Positions 1 through 6,185 of a stretch of DNA of 7,997 nucleotides are shown here, in pieces. The translations under genes were made by a program, and so were the position numbers. Every line of letters starts with the position of its first letter. Positions within the stretch are counted from its first letter, which is position 1. The DNA is taken from positions 1 through 7,997 of the forward strand of contig JAIPDY010000146.1 of NCBI GenBank assembly GCA_021737445.1, in the 5' to 3' direction. The notes beneath the pieces were generated by a model. That model was not told where the DNA came from, made no database searches, and was given only the letters and a program-made list of their open reading frames with translations. Source of the stretch: Desulfotignum sp. (GTDB lineage Bacteria; Desulfobacterota; Desulfobacteria; Desulfobacterales; Desulfobacteraceae).

Positions 1-195
1 CAATGCCAGATTATCCGGTCGGCTGATGCGGTTGAAATGGGCGATGGCCACTTCAGACACCCTGCGCCACAACAGGCGCTTGACTGCCATGGCCGAACCA
101 ATGGCATACGGATCCGCATTGATAATCACCAATACTTTGGCATTGGGTTTGAACTGCTCGAAAAACCGCCTGACATTGTCCCGGGTGCTGCTCAC
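1..195 (-). CDS. DHH-family phosphoesterase, N-terminal 65 codons (runs off left edge)
   Basis: Reading leftward from a GTG at 193-195, 65 codons remain open to the window edge. The visible protein has a hydrophobic strand leading into INADPYAIGSAMAVKRLLW, which matches motif I of DHH phosphoesterases (NrnA / RecJ-like phosphodiesterases acting on nano-RNA, pAp or cyclic dinucleotides), followed by a VAIAHFNRISRPDN stretch typical of the deltaproteobacterial members. The start overlaps the stop of the upstream membrane-protein gene in a 4-base GTGA, so translation is probably coupled. No other start is available, because an in-frame stop lies a short distance upstream. Oddity: the second metal-binding Asp expected in DxD (DPDA) is Tyr here (codon TAT). 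Substrate cannot be told from this fragment; the catalytic DHH motif itself lies outside the window. Confidence 0.75.
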   Translation of the reverse strand, partial: MSSTRDNVRRFFEQFKPNAKVLVIINADPYAIGSAMAVKRLLWRRVSEVAIAHFNRISRPDNLAL

Positions 196-1295
196 AAAGC
201 CACCTTTTTGGTATGATTACCGCTGAAAAACAAAACAAGTGTAATAAAAGAATACCCGATAATGGCCAGAATGGCAAACCACCCGTAAAATACCCCTAAG
301 GGTGCCAGGACAATGGCGGTAAGCCAGTGGATGAAAATCACCGTGGAAGAATGCAGCTGGATGGGAAAATCATTAAACCTGCAGATAACTGCCAGGCCGC
401 ACAGATTCCAGCCGTACAGAGAGGCGAACACATGCAGGTGCAAAAGCCATTTGGTTTTTTGAGGATCATACCCTTCCGACATCTGGAAAAATATATAGGC
501 GATCCCGGTAATGGCGGTGACAATCAAAAATCCGATGCCCGAAGTCAGAAACATTTTCTGCTGCATGGATTTGGCAAAGGTGTAATACAGACAAAACACC
601 ACCACCACGGCAAAAAACAGAGCAGATGTCACAAAAATCTGAGGAATGAACCGCTCCAGCAGGATAAACACAAAAAAAATGATCACCCCCAGGGTGATGG
701 TCCAGAAGCACAGCTCCATAAACACCTTATACCCGGAACCTTCAATATTTTTGAGCATGGAAAACACCAAAGACAACGTGATCAAAGACAAGGGAAATGA
801 AAACCCCAGAAAAAAGGTGTTCAGCACCAGTTTTTCCATGTATACCCAGTGAAAATATTCATTGTTCAAAATCACGGCAGAGGCCATGCCGATGCCGGTG
901 GACAAACACAGCAAAGATGCCTGGTGAAATTTTTGTGACACAGGCACATGTTTTTGAAAAAATGCCCTGGGAAACCAGGAAAACTCACTCACCCGGTCTT
1001 TTTCCACCAGCAGGCACAAAAAAAAAGACACCACAAGGGTCACGGAATACAGTTTTAAAAATGCGGAGATTGCATAGAGCATAGAGCCTGCAAAAAAAAG
1101 CCTTACTGTGTTGGACACCGGCTTTTTCCCCTGGGTGTAATAAAGCAGAATAGAGCCGCCAGTGCACAGGTTGAATAAAAATATGTGCAACCGCTCAAAG
1201 CTGTAATTTTGCAGCGGAAAATAGATATGAATAAATCCAAAAATCAGTGCGGTTATCATCAAAAATGAAAATAAAAACTTGAGCCGTACAGACAT
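192..1295 (-). CDS. polytopic membrane protein (about 12 TM), weakly heme-copper-oxidase-subunit-I-like
   Basis: A 367-aa, very hydrophobic protein with about 12 predicted membrane segments, around residues 6-28, 33-54, 62-80, 83-97, 124-143, 156-178, 190-212, 219-240, 248-270, 283-305, 318-335 and 337-357. I do not recognise a named family. Helix 10 carries HLHVFASLYGWN (His286, His288), which recalls the 'HAHL..fGW' helix of heme-copper oxidase / nitric-oxide reductase subunit I, and His315 and His323 lie near helix 11; this likeness is weak and heme binding is unproven. I chose the ATG at 1293-1295, which leaves 25 bases after the upstream stop. A longer frame from a TTG at 1340 would overlap the upstream gene and add a polar, non-conserved-looking leader. 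Its 3' end overlaps the DHH gene by 4 bases, placing it in the middle of a three-gene operon. Confidence 0.7.
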   Translation of the reverse strand: MSVRLKFLFSFLMITALIFGFIHIYFPLQNYSFERLHIFLFNLCTGGSILLYYTQGKKPVSNTVRLFFAGSMLYAISAFLKLYSVTLVVSFFLCLLVEKDRVSEFSWFPRAFFQKHVPVSQKFHQASLLCLSTGIGMASAVILNNEYFHWVYMEKLVLNTFFLGFSFPLSLITLSLVFSMLKNIEGSGYKVFMELCFWTITLGVIIFFVFILLERFIPQIFVTSALFFAVVVVFCLYYTFAKSMQQKMFLTSGIGFLIVTAITGIAYIFFQMSEGYDPQKTKWLLHLHVFASLYGWNLCGLAVICRFNDFPIQLHSSTVIFIHWLTAIVLAPLGVFYGWFAILAIIGYSFITLVLFFSGNHTKKVAL

Positions 1296-1320
1296 AATAA
1301 CATATCCATTTTTTTTAAGG

Positions 1321-2697
1321 TCATGGGTTACACCGGCCAAGCAGGTGCCTGAGAGCCGGTTCCAGGGTGTGGTGCTGAAAGATAAATCCGCTTTTCAGCA
1401 GTTTTCGGGGCATAACCCTGGCACTGGTCATCAGGGTTTGCTTTCCCATATCTCCCCAGAGGAGAGCGGCGCCCCCCCGGGGAATCACAAAAAAAGCCGG
1501 CCGGGACAACACCCGGCCCAGCGTATGGGTAAATTTCCGGTTGGTCACAGCTCCGGGGGCGGTCAGGTTCACCGGGCCGTGGACCACCGGCTTTTTAAGA
1601 ATATGAAAAATCCCTTCCAGGGTATCATCCATGCTGATCCAGCTCATGTACTGGTGTCCGGAGCCAAGCCTTGCCCCGCACCCTGCCATAAAAGCCGGCA
1701 TCATCCGGGCCAGGGCACCGCCTGCCGGGGTGAGCACTATGCCAATGCGCAGCTGCACTGTGCGGATACCGGCATCAGCAGCCGGTAACGACGCCTGCTC
1801 CCATCGGTGGCAGACCTGTGATATAAACGAATCACCCATGGCAGATGCTTCAGAAAGAACCGCATCCTGCCCTTCCCCGTAAAAACCGATGGCAGATGAA
1901 CTAATAAACACAGAAGGTTTGCGCGCAAGACCCGTTATTTTTTGTGCCAGCAGCCGGGTGGGCTGTATCCGGGAATCCATGATCTTCTGTTTCTGTTTTT
2001 CGGTCCATTTTTTTCGGGAAATATCCACTCCGTTAAGATTGATGACCGCATCCACAGGGCCAACCGCTCTCATGTCCAGGATATCTTTATACGGGTTCCA
2101 GAACACCTCATCTGCTGCCAGGTTTTTTGTGTGGCGCACCAGGCGGATCACCTCATGGCCACGGGTACGCAGAAAAGGCACCAGGGCAGATCCGATGGTG
2201 CCGGATGCCCCGGACACCAGAATACGCATGGGGCTGTCTTTGCCCGCAAACCGCGTGAGATCGTTCGCCAGCACCCGGTGCCGAAAGTCAAATATACGGC
2301 CCAGTTCCTGGTGCACCGCTCTGTAAAACGGCCGGCTCAACCATCCCATCGGCAGCTGATATGCCACCTGATCCACCATGACAGACCGGTTTTCTCCATC
2401 CGGAAAAAACAGATGAGTATGCTCCCATTGTGCAAACGGCCCTTTGGTCTGCTTGTCCTTGAACATCCGGTTTTCACAATAATCGATGTGCTCGGCCTCC
2501 CAGGTCATGGGAATGCCAAAAACCCGCATGTCAAACCCCGCACGCACCCCTTTGCTGATCCCGTCACCCTTCCGCCACTTGAACTTCAGCGGCGCCCAGG
2601 GCGGAGTCAGCCGCTGAATGGCACCATCTCTGGCATGCCAGGCAAACAATTGGTCCACCGCGACATCGATTTTTGATTTTTTGATAAATACCCGCAT
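1321..2697 (-). CDS. SRPBCC domain - TIGR01777 NAD(P)-binding epimerase fusion
   Basis: A 458-aa two-domain protein. Residues 1-150 look like an SRPBCC / cyclase-type ligand-binding fold (opening RVFIKKSKIDVAVDQLFAWH, then W/F-rich strands and WEHTHLFF). Residues 157-458 are an extended short-chain-dehydrogenase/epimerase domain of the TIGR01777 family (YfcH, older name 'SulA-like cell division inhibitor'): the dinucleotide-binding loop GASGTIG is at 163-169, a SSSAIGFYG strand at 266-274, and the DUF1731-like C-terminal tail (PRGGAALLWG...RVMPRKLL) at about 407-435. The substrate of this family is unknown. The SRPBCC fusion occurs in many bacteria and suggests binding of a hydrophobic ligand. 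The ATG at 2695-2697 is preceded only by a weak AGGCGG. It is first in a leftward operon with the membrane protein and the DHH protein, and divergent from rubredoxin. Family assignment is confident; function is not. Confidence 0.88.
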   Translation of the reverse strand: MRVFIKKSKIDVAVDQLFAWHARDGAIQRLTPPWAPLKFKWRKGDGISKGVRAGFDMRVFGIPMTWEAEHIDYCENRMFKDKQTKGPFAQWEHTHLFFPDGENRSVMVDQVAYQLPMGWLSRPFYRAVHQELGRIFDFRHRVLANDLTRFAGKDSPMRILVSGASGTIGSALVPFLRTRGHEVIRLVRHTKNLAADEVFWNPYKDILDMRAVGPVDAVINLNGVDISRKKWTEKQKQKIMDSRIQPTRLLAQKITGLARKPSVFISSSAIGFYGEGQDAVLSEASAMGDSFISQVCHRWEQASLPAADAGIRTVQLRIGIVLTPAGGALARMMPAFMAGCGARLGSGHQYMSWISMDDTLEGIFHILKKPVVHGPVNLTAPGAVTNRKFTHTLGRVLSRPAFFVIPRGGAALLWGDMGKQTLMTSARVMPRKLLKSGFIFQHHTLEPALRHLLGRCNP

Positions 2698-2736
2698 GCC
2701 GCCTACTTTTCCAAATGATTCATTGATTTTACCCAG

Positions 2737-2755
2737 GGTATATTATAATAATACC
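2737..2755. promoter_or_regulatory. AT-rich dyad with TATAAT on both strands, between divergent genes
   Basis: GGTAT (2737-2741) and ATACC (2751-2755) form a 5-bp inverted repeat around nine AT-rich bases. The core contains a perfect TATAAT on the minus strand (2742-2747) and another on the plus strand (2744-2749). The minus copy could be the -10 of the leftward epimerase operon, about 45 bases before its ATG, although no good -35 lies at the right distance. The plus copy has TTGATT (2723-2728) upstream, but with short 15-base spacing. The dyad is centred about 80 bases before the predicted sigma-54 start of rubredoxin, so it could instead be an activator site. The sequence is seen; the role is inferred. 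Confidence 0.35.
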
Positions 2756-2799
2756 TGTCAAAGTGAAAACCTTTTTTATCATTTGCGTGTTATGTTTTC

Positions 2800-2815
2800 A
2801 GGCACACTCTTTGCA
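2800..2815 (+). promoter_or_regulatory. sigma-54 (-24/-12) promoter of rubredoxin-flavodiiron operon
   Basis: The sequence AGGCACACTCTTTGCA matches the RpoN consensus TGGCACRNNNNTTGCW at 15 of 16 positions (only the first base differs), with the diagnostic GG-N10-GC spacing (GG 2801-2802, GC 2813-2814). Transcription would begin near 2826, leaving a leader of about 93 bases before the rubredoxin ATG. Sigma-54 control is known for the analogous E. coli flavorubredoxin operon norVW, through NorR. No NorR-type regulator gene is in this window. Confidence 0.7.
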
Positions 2816-2918
2816 GACTATGTAACAGGTTTAACAAGCCTGAAATGATCCCGGGTAATGGACCGGCAGGCTGAAAGACAACCTGAAAACCTAAATCTTT
2901 AATGAACGGAGGAGTAAA

Positions 2919-3077
2919 ATGGATAAATATGAATGCCCGTGCGGATATGTGTATGACCCGACTGAAGGCGACATGGACAACGGTATTGAGCCAGGTACTG
3001 CCTGGGAAGACCTGCCTGACTCCTGGGTGTGCCCCCTTTGCGGCGCAGAACAGGAATATTTTGAAAAAGTGGAATAA
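2919..3077 (+). CDS. rub: rubredoxin (shortened first Cys knuckle)
   Basis: A 52-aa one-iron electron carrier of the cytoplasm. Typical rubredoxin features are GYVYDPTEGD, the Gly-rich NGIEPGTAWEDLPDSW stretch and the second iron knuckle CPLCG at 38-42, followed by an acidic/aromatic tail. The first knuckle is C6-P7-C8, one residue shorter than the usual CxxC, so ligands are C6, C8, C38 and C41. The start is fixed by an excellent ribosome site, ACGGAGGAG, four bases before the ATG. The flavodiiron gene follows after 11 bases with its own CGGAGG, so the two are surely co-transcribed. The same rubredoxin / Roo pairing in Desulfovibrio gigas is the textbook electron route from NADH:rubredoxin reductase to O2. 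Family assignment is near certain; whether CxC binds iron normally is not known from sequence. Confidence 0.95.
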   Translation: MDKYECPCGYVYDPTEGDMDNGIEPGTAWEDLPDSWVCPLCGAEQEYFEKVE

Positions 3078-3088
3078 CCGGAGGTGTC

Positions 3089-4288
3089 ATGTTCAAACCT
3101 ATTCAAATAGCTGACAAGCTTTATTCGGTGGGATGCCGGGACTGGGACATCAGGGATTTTCACGGGTATTATATCCCTGAGGGCACCACCTACAATGCGT
3201 TTCTGGTAACCGGGGAGAAAAACATCCTCATTGACACGGTGAAATCCAATTTCAGCGATGAGCTGCTGTCAAATATCAACCGCATAATAGATCCCAAAAA
3301 AATTGATGCTGTGATCAGCAACCACACGGAAATGGACCATTCCGGATCCATCCCAAAAATCATGCACAAAATCGGAGAAGACAAGCCCCTGTATTGTTCC
3401 AAAATGGGGGCCCAGAACCTGAAAAGCCATTTCAACCGGGAATATAATTTTCAGGTGGTGGGATCCGGGGATACCGTGACCCTGGGAAACCGGACCTTTT
3501 CCTTTCTGGAAACCAGAATGCTCCACTGGCCTGATTCCATGTTCACCTGGATGCCGGATGAAAAAATTCTGTTTTCCAGTGATGCGTTCGGCCAGCACTA
3601 TGCCGGAGACAAATTTTTTGATGATGAGATCGGGGATGAAATCATGCCCCACGCCAGAAAATATTATGCCAATATCCTGCTGCATTTCTCCCCCCGGGTT
3701 CAGGCCCTGCTGGCGGATGTGGCAAAAATGAACCTGGATATCCGCATGATCTGCCCGGATCACGGCATTATCTGGCGAAAGAACCCGTCAAAGATCATTA
3801 CCGCCTATGACCGGTGGTCCAGACAGCAACCCGGAAAAAAAGCTTTGGTCATATTTGACTCCATGTGGGAAAGCACCACCAAAATGGCCCGGGCTGTCAC
3901 CAGCGGGATTGAGTCTGAAGACGTAGGCGTCCGGCTCATGAATACCCGCAAATGGCACCGGTCAGACATCATGACCGAGGTAATGGGTGCCGGGGCCGTG
4001 GCCGTGGGATCCCCCACCCTCAACAACGGCATTTTTCCTGTGATCGCAGATGTTTTAACCTATATCAAGGGGCTGCGCCCCCAGAACAAAATCGCAGCTG
4101 CATTCGGCTCCTATGGCTGGAGCGGAGAAGCAGTAAAAATATTGAATAAAGAGTTTGAGGAAATGAAGTGGCAGATTGTTGATGGCGGGGTCAAGGTGGT
4201 TTATGTGCCGGATGAGTCCGATCTGGAACGCTGCTTTGATCTGGGTGTTACCCTGGCAAAAGCCCTGAAGGAAAAACTATCCCCATAA
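3089..4288 (+). CDS. roo: flavodiiron protein (rubredoxin:oxygen oxidoreductase, class A)
   Basis: A 399-aa cytoplasmic enzyme that reduces O2 to water (or NO to N2O) with electrons from rubredoxin. The N-terminal metallo-beta-lactamase-like domain (about 1-248) keeps every di-iron ligand: H79-x-E81-x-D83-H84 in NHTEMDH, H146 in MLHWPDS, D165 in SSDAFG and H225 in CPDHG. The flavodoxin domain (about 251-397) has the FMN phosphate loop IFDSMWESTTK (256-266), SPTLNNGIFP (308-317) and FGSYGWSGEA (339-348). Length equals that of class A proteins, with no fused rubredoxin or reductase domain, which fits the separate rubredoxin gene just upstream. The ATG at 3089 follows CGGAGG by five bases. It is last in the operon and is followed by a strong terminator. 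D. gigas Roo mainly uses O2; NO activity is possible, and sequence cannot separate the two. Confidence 0.96.
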   Translation: MFKPIQIADKLYSVGCRDWDIRDFHGYYIPEGTTYNAFLVTGEKNILIDTVKSNFSDELLSNINRIIDPKKIDAVISNHTEMDHSGSIPKIMHKIGEDKPLYCSKMGAQNLKSHFNREYNFQVVGSGDTVTLGNRTFSFLETRMLHWPDSMFTWMPDEKILFSSDAFGQHYAGDKFFDDEIGDEIMPHARKYYANILLHFSPRVQALLADVAKMNLDIRMICPDHGIIWRKNPSKIITAYDRWSRQQPGKKALVIFDSMWESTTKMARAVTSGIESEDVGVRLMNTRKWHRSDIMTEVMGAGAVAVGSPTLNNGIFPVIADVLTYIKGLRPQNKIAAAFGSYGWSGEAVKILNKEFEEMKWQIVDGGVKVVYVPDESDLERCFDLGVTLAKALKEKLSP

Positions 4289-4306
4289 ACCCGCAACAGA
4301 TAAACT

Positions 4307-4348
4307 AAAAGCCCCTGGAAAACCGTGACAGCTTTTCCAGGGGCTTTT
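4307..4348. terminator. strong, probably bidirectional intrinsic terminator
   Basis: AAAAGCCCCTGGAAAA (4307-4322) pairs perfectly with TTTTCCAGGGGCTTTT (4333-4348), a 16-bp stem with a 10-base loop. The A-run and T-run at its ends give a U-tract in either direction. It lies 18 bases after the flavodiiron stop and downstream of the convergent desulfoferrodoxin gene, so it can end both transcripts. Confidence 0.9.
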
Positions 4349-4441
4349 TAAATTCAGGACCCAACGGTTACCCGTTTCTTTCATGGTTTGTTGTGCCCTT
4401 TTCTCAGCATGGGTGTTCATACAAAAATTACATGCCGGGTA

Positions 4442-4822
4442 TCATGCTTTCCACAGGCCGTGCAGGTTGCAGTATTCCCTGGCCACCACTTTTTCAGCAT
4501 CGGTTTTAAAAACAGCTTCTGGTTCACTGTCCGGGGTCAGCATCTGCCGCTGGACAAACATGTTGTCTTCACTGGCCAGCTCGATCCATTGGATATAATG
4601 TTCACCGGTCATGGGATGCGGCACACTGCCGATCTTGACCTTATAGCCGCCTTCAATTTTTTCCACCACCGGCACATGTTTTTCCACAGCCGCATCCACA
4701 GTATTTTCCACCAGCCGTTCCATGGGCTTGCCGCAGCAGGTGACCGGGGGCTGTTCACCATGAAGGACCTGCACGATATTGCCGCATTTTTCGCATTTGT
4801 AAATACCCATTTTTTCTGCCAT
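4442..4822 (-). CDS. dfx: desulfoferrodoxin, class I (superoxide reductase)
   Basis: A 126-aa cytoplasmic protein that reduces superoxide to hydrogen peroxide without making O2, with rubredoxin as the usual electron donor. The N-terminal desulforedoxin-like domain binds a rubredoxin-type iron through C10, C13, C29 and C30 (YKCEKCG ... TCCGKPM). The catalytic centre II has H49 in VEKHVP, H69 in PHPM, H75 in EHYI, and C118 and H121 in EYCNLHG; the catalytic Lys48 precedes H49. All ligands are intact and length is normal for the class. The start at 4820-4822 has AAGGAG six bases upstream. It is the second gene after a 75-aa unknown protein, about 94 bases away, probably under the sigma-54 promoter near 5216-5231. 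Its position beside rubredoxin and the flavodiiron gene fits a shared oxygen-defence role. Confidence 0.96.
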   Translation of the reverse strand: MAEKMGIYKCEKCGNIVQVLHGEQPPVTCCGKPMERLVENTVDAAVEKHVPVVEKIEGGYKVKIGSVPHPMTGEHYIQWIELASEDNMFVQRQMLTPDSEPEAVFKTDAEKVVAREYCNLHGLWKA

Positions 4823-4916
4823 TTTTAACTCCTTTAAAGTGTTTGTGGTTGACTGTAACTGTTAATCGGGCCCGCAGGGAGAATCGGGGCCGTTCTGACT
4901 CAGTACTGTTTATAAG

Positions 4917-5144
4917 TTATAAGCCATTTGAAACTGTTTTTCCAGTATTTTCTGGAAGAGAAGACATTAAAATCCGGTGCATCCACTCATGGGTCAGCCG
5001 GGTCTCATCCCGGGTTACTGCCTTGAATACTGAAGCGATTTGAAAGTAAATTTCATTTTTTGATTTCAATGCCCCGTAAAAAGGGGCTGCTTTTTTTATC
5101 TGCCCTGATTTGCGACAGCTATTGACTGTTGATGTGTTATACAT
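4917..5144 (-). CDS. small hypothetical protein (75 aa) upstream of desulfoferrodoxin
   Basis: I do not recognise this protein. It is 75 aa, with a polar N-terminus holding its only Cys (residue 10) and a central amphipathic stretch (about residues 26-58, with YFQIASVFKAVTRDETRLTH) likely to be helical. It has no signal peptide or membrane segment. The RDETRLTHEW part faintly recalls the iron-binding helix of ferritin-like proteins, but the expected second ligand is not there, so I make no functional call. Support for a real gene: ATG at 5142-5144 with AGGAGG eight bases upstream, a perfect sigma-54 promoter starting transcription about 61 bases before it, and dfx next in the same direction. 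Against: no known homologue recalled, and a GC-rich hairpin (5071-5087) inside the frame. The frame continues upstream only to a TTG at 5198, with no ribosome site. Confidence 0.5.
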   Translation of the reverse strand: MYNTSTVNSCRKSGQIKKAAPFYGALKSKNEIYFQIASVFKAVTRDETRLTHEWMHRILMSSLPENTGKTVSNGL

Positions 5145-5162
5145 GGCCCATCCCTCCTGAAC

Positions 5163-5242
5163 CGGTTGATTGCGTGAGCACTTTTTTAATTTAAGCAATA
5201 GTTACCTTACAAGAAAGCAACTACCGTGCCAGCAATCAACCG
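5163..5242. repeat. 11-bp perfect inverted repeat flanking a sigma-54 promoter
   Basis: CGGTTGATTGC (5163-5173) and GCAATCAACCG (5232-5242) are exact reverse complements, separated by 58 bases that contain the whole -24/-12 promoter at 5216-5231. One arm directly abuts the -24 element and the other lies about 32-42 bases into the predicted transcript, so the pair cannot fold together in that RNA. It is more likely a DNA-level element: paired regulator sites, a loop, or the ends of a small invertible segment. Confidence 0.6.
5216..5231 (-). promoter_or_regulatory. sigma-54 (-24/-12) promoter, perfect consensus
   Basis: On the minus strand the sequence TGGCACGGTAGTTGCT fits the RpoN consensus TGGCACRNNNNTTGCW at all 16 positions, with GG (5230-5229) and GC (5218-5217) exactly ten bases apart. 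Transcription would begin near 5205, about 61 bases before the 75-aa ORF, and continue into desulfoferrodoxin. It lies entirely in the intergenic gap after the thioredoxin stop. Confidence 0.8.
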
Positions 5243-5270
5243 TCCCGGATTTTTTAAGGGCTTGACAGGC

Positions 5271-5711
5271 TCAGAGAATTTTTGCAACTGCGGCTTCTAT
5301 CTGTTCTTTAGGCATTGCCCCCACCAGGGTATCCACCACTTTTGCGTTCTTCACCAGCAGCATGGTGGGAACAGAGGAGATGGCAAACCGTGACCCGGTG
5401 CCAGGGTTTTCATCCAGGTTCAGTTTGGCCACCTTTAACCGGCCCTGGTACTTTTTTGCCAGAGCGTCCATGACCGGCCCCACAGCCCGGCAGGGGCCGC
5501 ACCAGGGCGCCCAGCAATCCACCAGCACCGGCAGGGTCGAAGTCATGACCTCCTGGTGAAAGGTGGCATCTGAAACAGTCACAGGTTTTCCAAGGGAGTC
5601 CAGCAAAAGGGTTTCGCCGCATTTGCCGCATATGGGGCGCTCTTTCAGGCGTGACAGCGGAACCCGGTTCTTTGTTTTGCACCCGGAGCAGGCAACAATA
5701 ATGGTCTGCAT
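5271..5711 (-). CDS. trxC: thioredoxin 2-type protein with N-terminal zinc ribbon
   Basis: A 146-aa cytoplasmic disulfide reductase. The N-terminal extension has two CxxC pairs (C8-x-x-C11 and C28-x-x-C31) forming the zinc ribbon that distinguishes TrxC (thioredoxin 2) from TrxA. The thioredoxin fold follows, with the buried Asp65 (VDCWAPWCGPC), the active site WCGPC at 70-74, and the cis-Pro loop SVPTMLL. In place of the usual VDFWA it has VDCWA, an extra Cys four residues before the active site. AAAGGAGG lies upstream; the ATG at 5709-5711 has nine-base spacing, while another ATG at 5715-5717 (two residues longer) sits only three bases from it and is the alternative start. It is last in a leftward set with the flavodoxin, 17 bases downstream of its stop. 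FtrB, encoded nearby, may reduce it; that is inference. Confidence 0.92.
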   Translation of the reverse strand: MQTIIVACSGCKTKNRVPLSRLKERPICGKCGETLLLDSLGKPVTVSDATFHQEVMTSTLPVLVDCWAPWCGPCRAVGPVMDALAKKYQGRLKVAKLNLDENPGTGSRFAISSVPTMLLVKNAKVVDTLVGAMPKEQIEAAVAKIL

Positions 5712-5728
5712 GTTCATAGCCCTCCTTT

Positions 5729-6175
5729 TCACGCCGGTGACAGTATCATTGCGGCAATGTTTTTTCCATATTCCTGGGCCGCCTTGATGCCGCCCCCCAC
5801 CCAGGCGGCTTTGAGCATCAGCGGGCCGGCCGGCACCATGTTCATTTTAAAAATATGTGCCATGGTATCAAAAATCCGGCCGGCAGCTTCACCGCTCCAG
5901 CCGTAGGACCCGAAAGATCCGCCCGGTTTGCCGGCCAGCTCGGCCCGCTCAGCCAGAAACAGCATCTGCTTCATGGAGGTGATCATCTCCCCGTGATAGG
6001 TTGAAGATCCGAAAATACAGGCGTCATACCCTTTTAAATCCGCTTCACCTTTTATCTCATTTACCCGTTTGATATCTGCGTTATGACCCGATATCCGGAT
6101 TCCCTCGCCGATAATGTCGGCAATGGCCTTGGTCTCTTCAGACCGGGTTGCATACACAATCAATACAGTTCCCAT
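5729..6175 (-). CDS. flavodoxin / flavodoxin-domain protein
   Basis: A 148-aa FMN protein, normal flavodoxin length. Seen: the phosphate-binding loop YATRSEETKAIA (8-19), the first flavin-flanking loop GSSTYHGEM (56-64) and the second FGSYGWSGEA (88-97). That last ten-residue loop is identical to residues 339-348 of the flavodiiron protein in this window, and the overall style is closer to the flavodoxin module of flavodiiron proteins than to classic short-chain flavodoxins, whose first loop usually has Trp (GCSTWG). The start at 6173-6175 is set by AAGGAGGAG just upstream, which overlaps the stop of the preceding gene relic. The thioredoxin gene follows after 17 bases. It is likely a low-potential one-electron carrier, possibly replacing ferredoxin; the partner is unknown. 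Confidence 0.9.
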   Translation of the reverse strand: MGTVLIVYATRSEETKAIADIIGEGIRISGHNADIKRVNEIKGEADLKGYDACIFGSSTYHGEMITSMKQMLFLAERAELAGKPGGSFGSYGWSGEAAGRIFDTMAHIFKMNMVPAGPLMLKAAWVGGGIKAAQEYGKNIAAMILSPA

Positions 6176-6185
6176 ATCTCCTCCT

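Noticed and set aside
327..800. 157-codon plus-strand frame opposite the membrane protein
   Set aside because: His/Gln/Lys-rich low-complexity product, typical of the antisense of a hydrophobic gene.
1942..2676. Long open frame (244 codons) on the plus strand opposite the epimerase gene, plus shorter ones at 1279-1788 and 1889-2326
   Set aside because: They mirror the GC-biased coding strand of a clear TIGR01777 gene, show no family motifs, and have no ribosome sites.
3269..3763. 164-codon minus-strand frame inside the flavodiiron gene
   Set aside because: Shadow of a gene whose catalytic residues are all intact on the plus strand.
5071..5097. Terminator-like hairpin on the plus strand (GCCCC, 7-base loop, GGGGC, then seven T)
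   Set aside because: No plus-strand gene or convincing small RNA lies upstream, and the stem is only 5 bp. It falls inside the minus-strand small ORF, where no T-run follows it. It could weakly block antisense transcription, but I would not annotate it.
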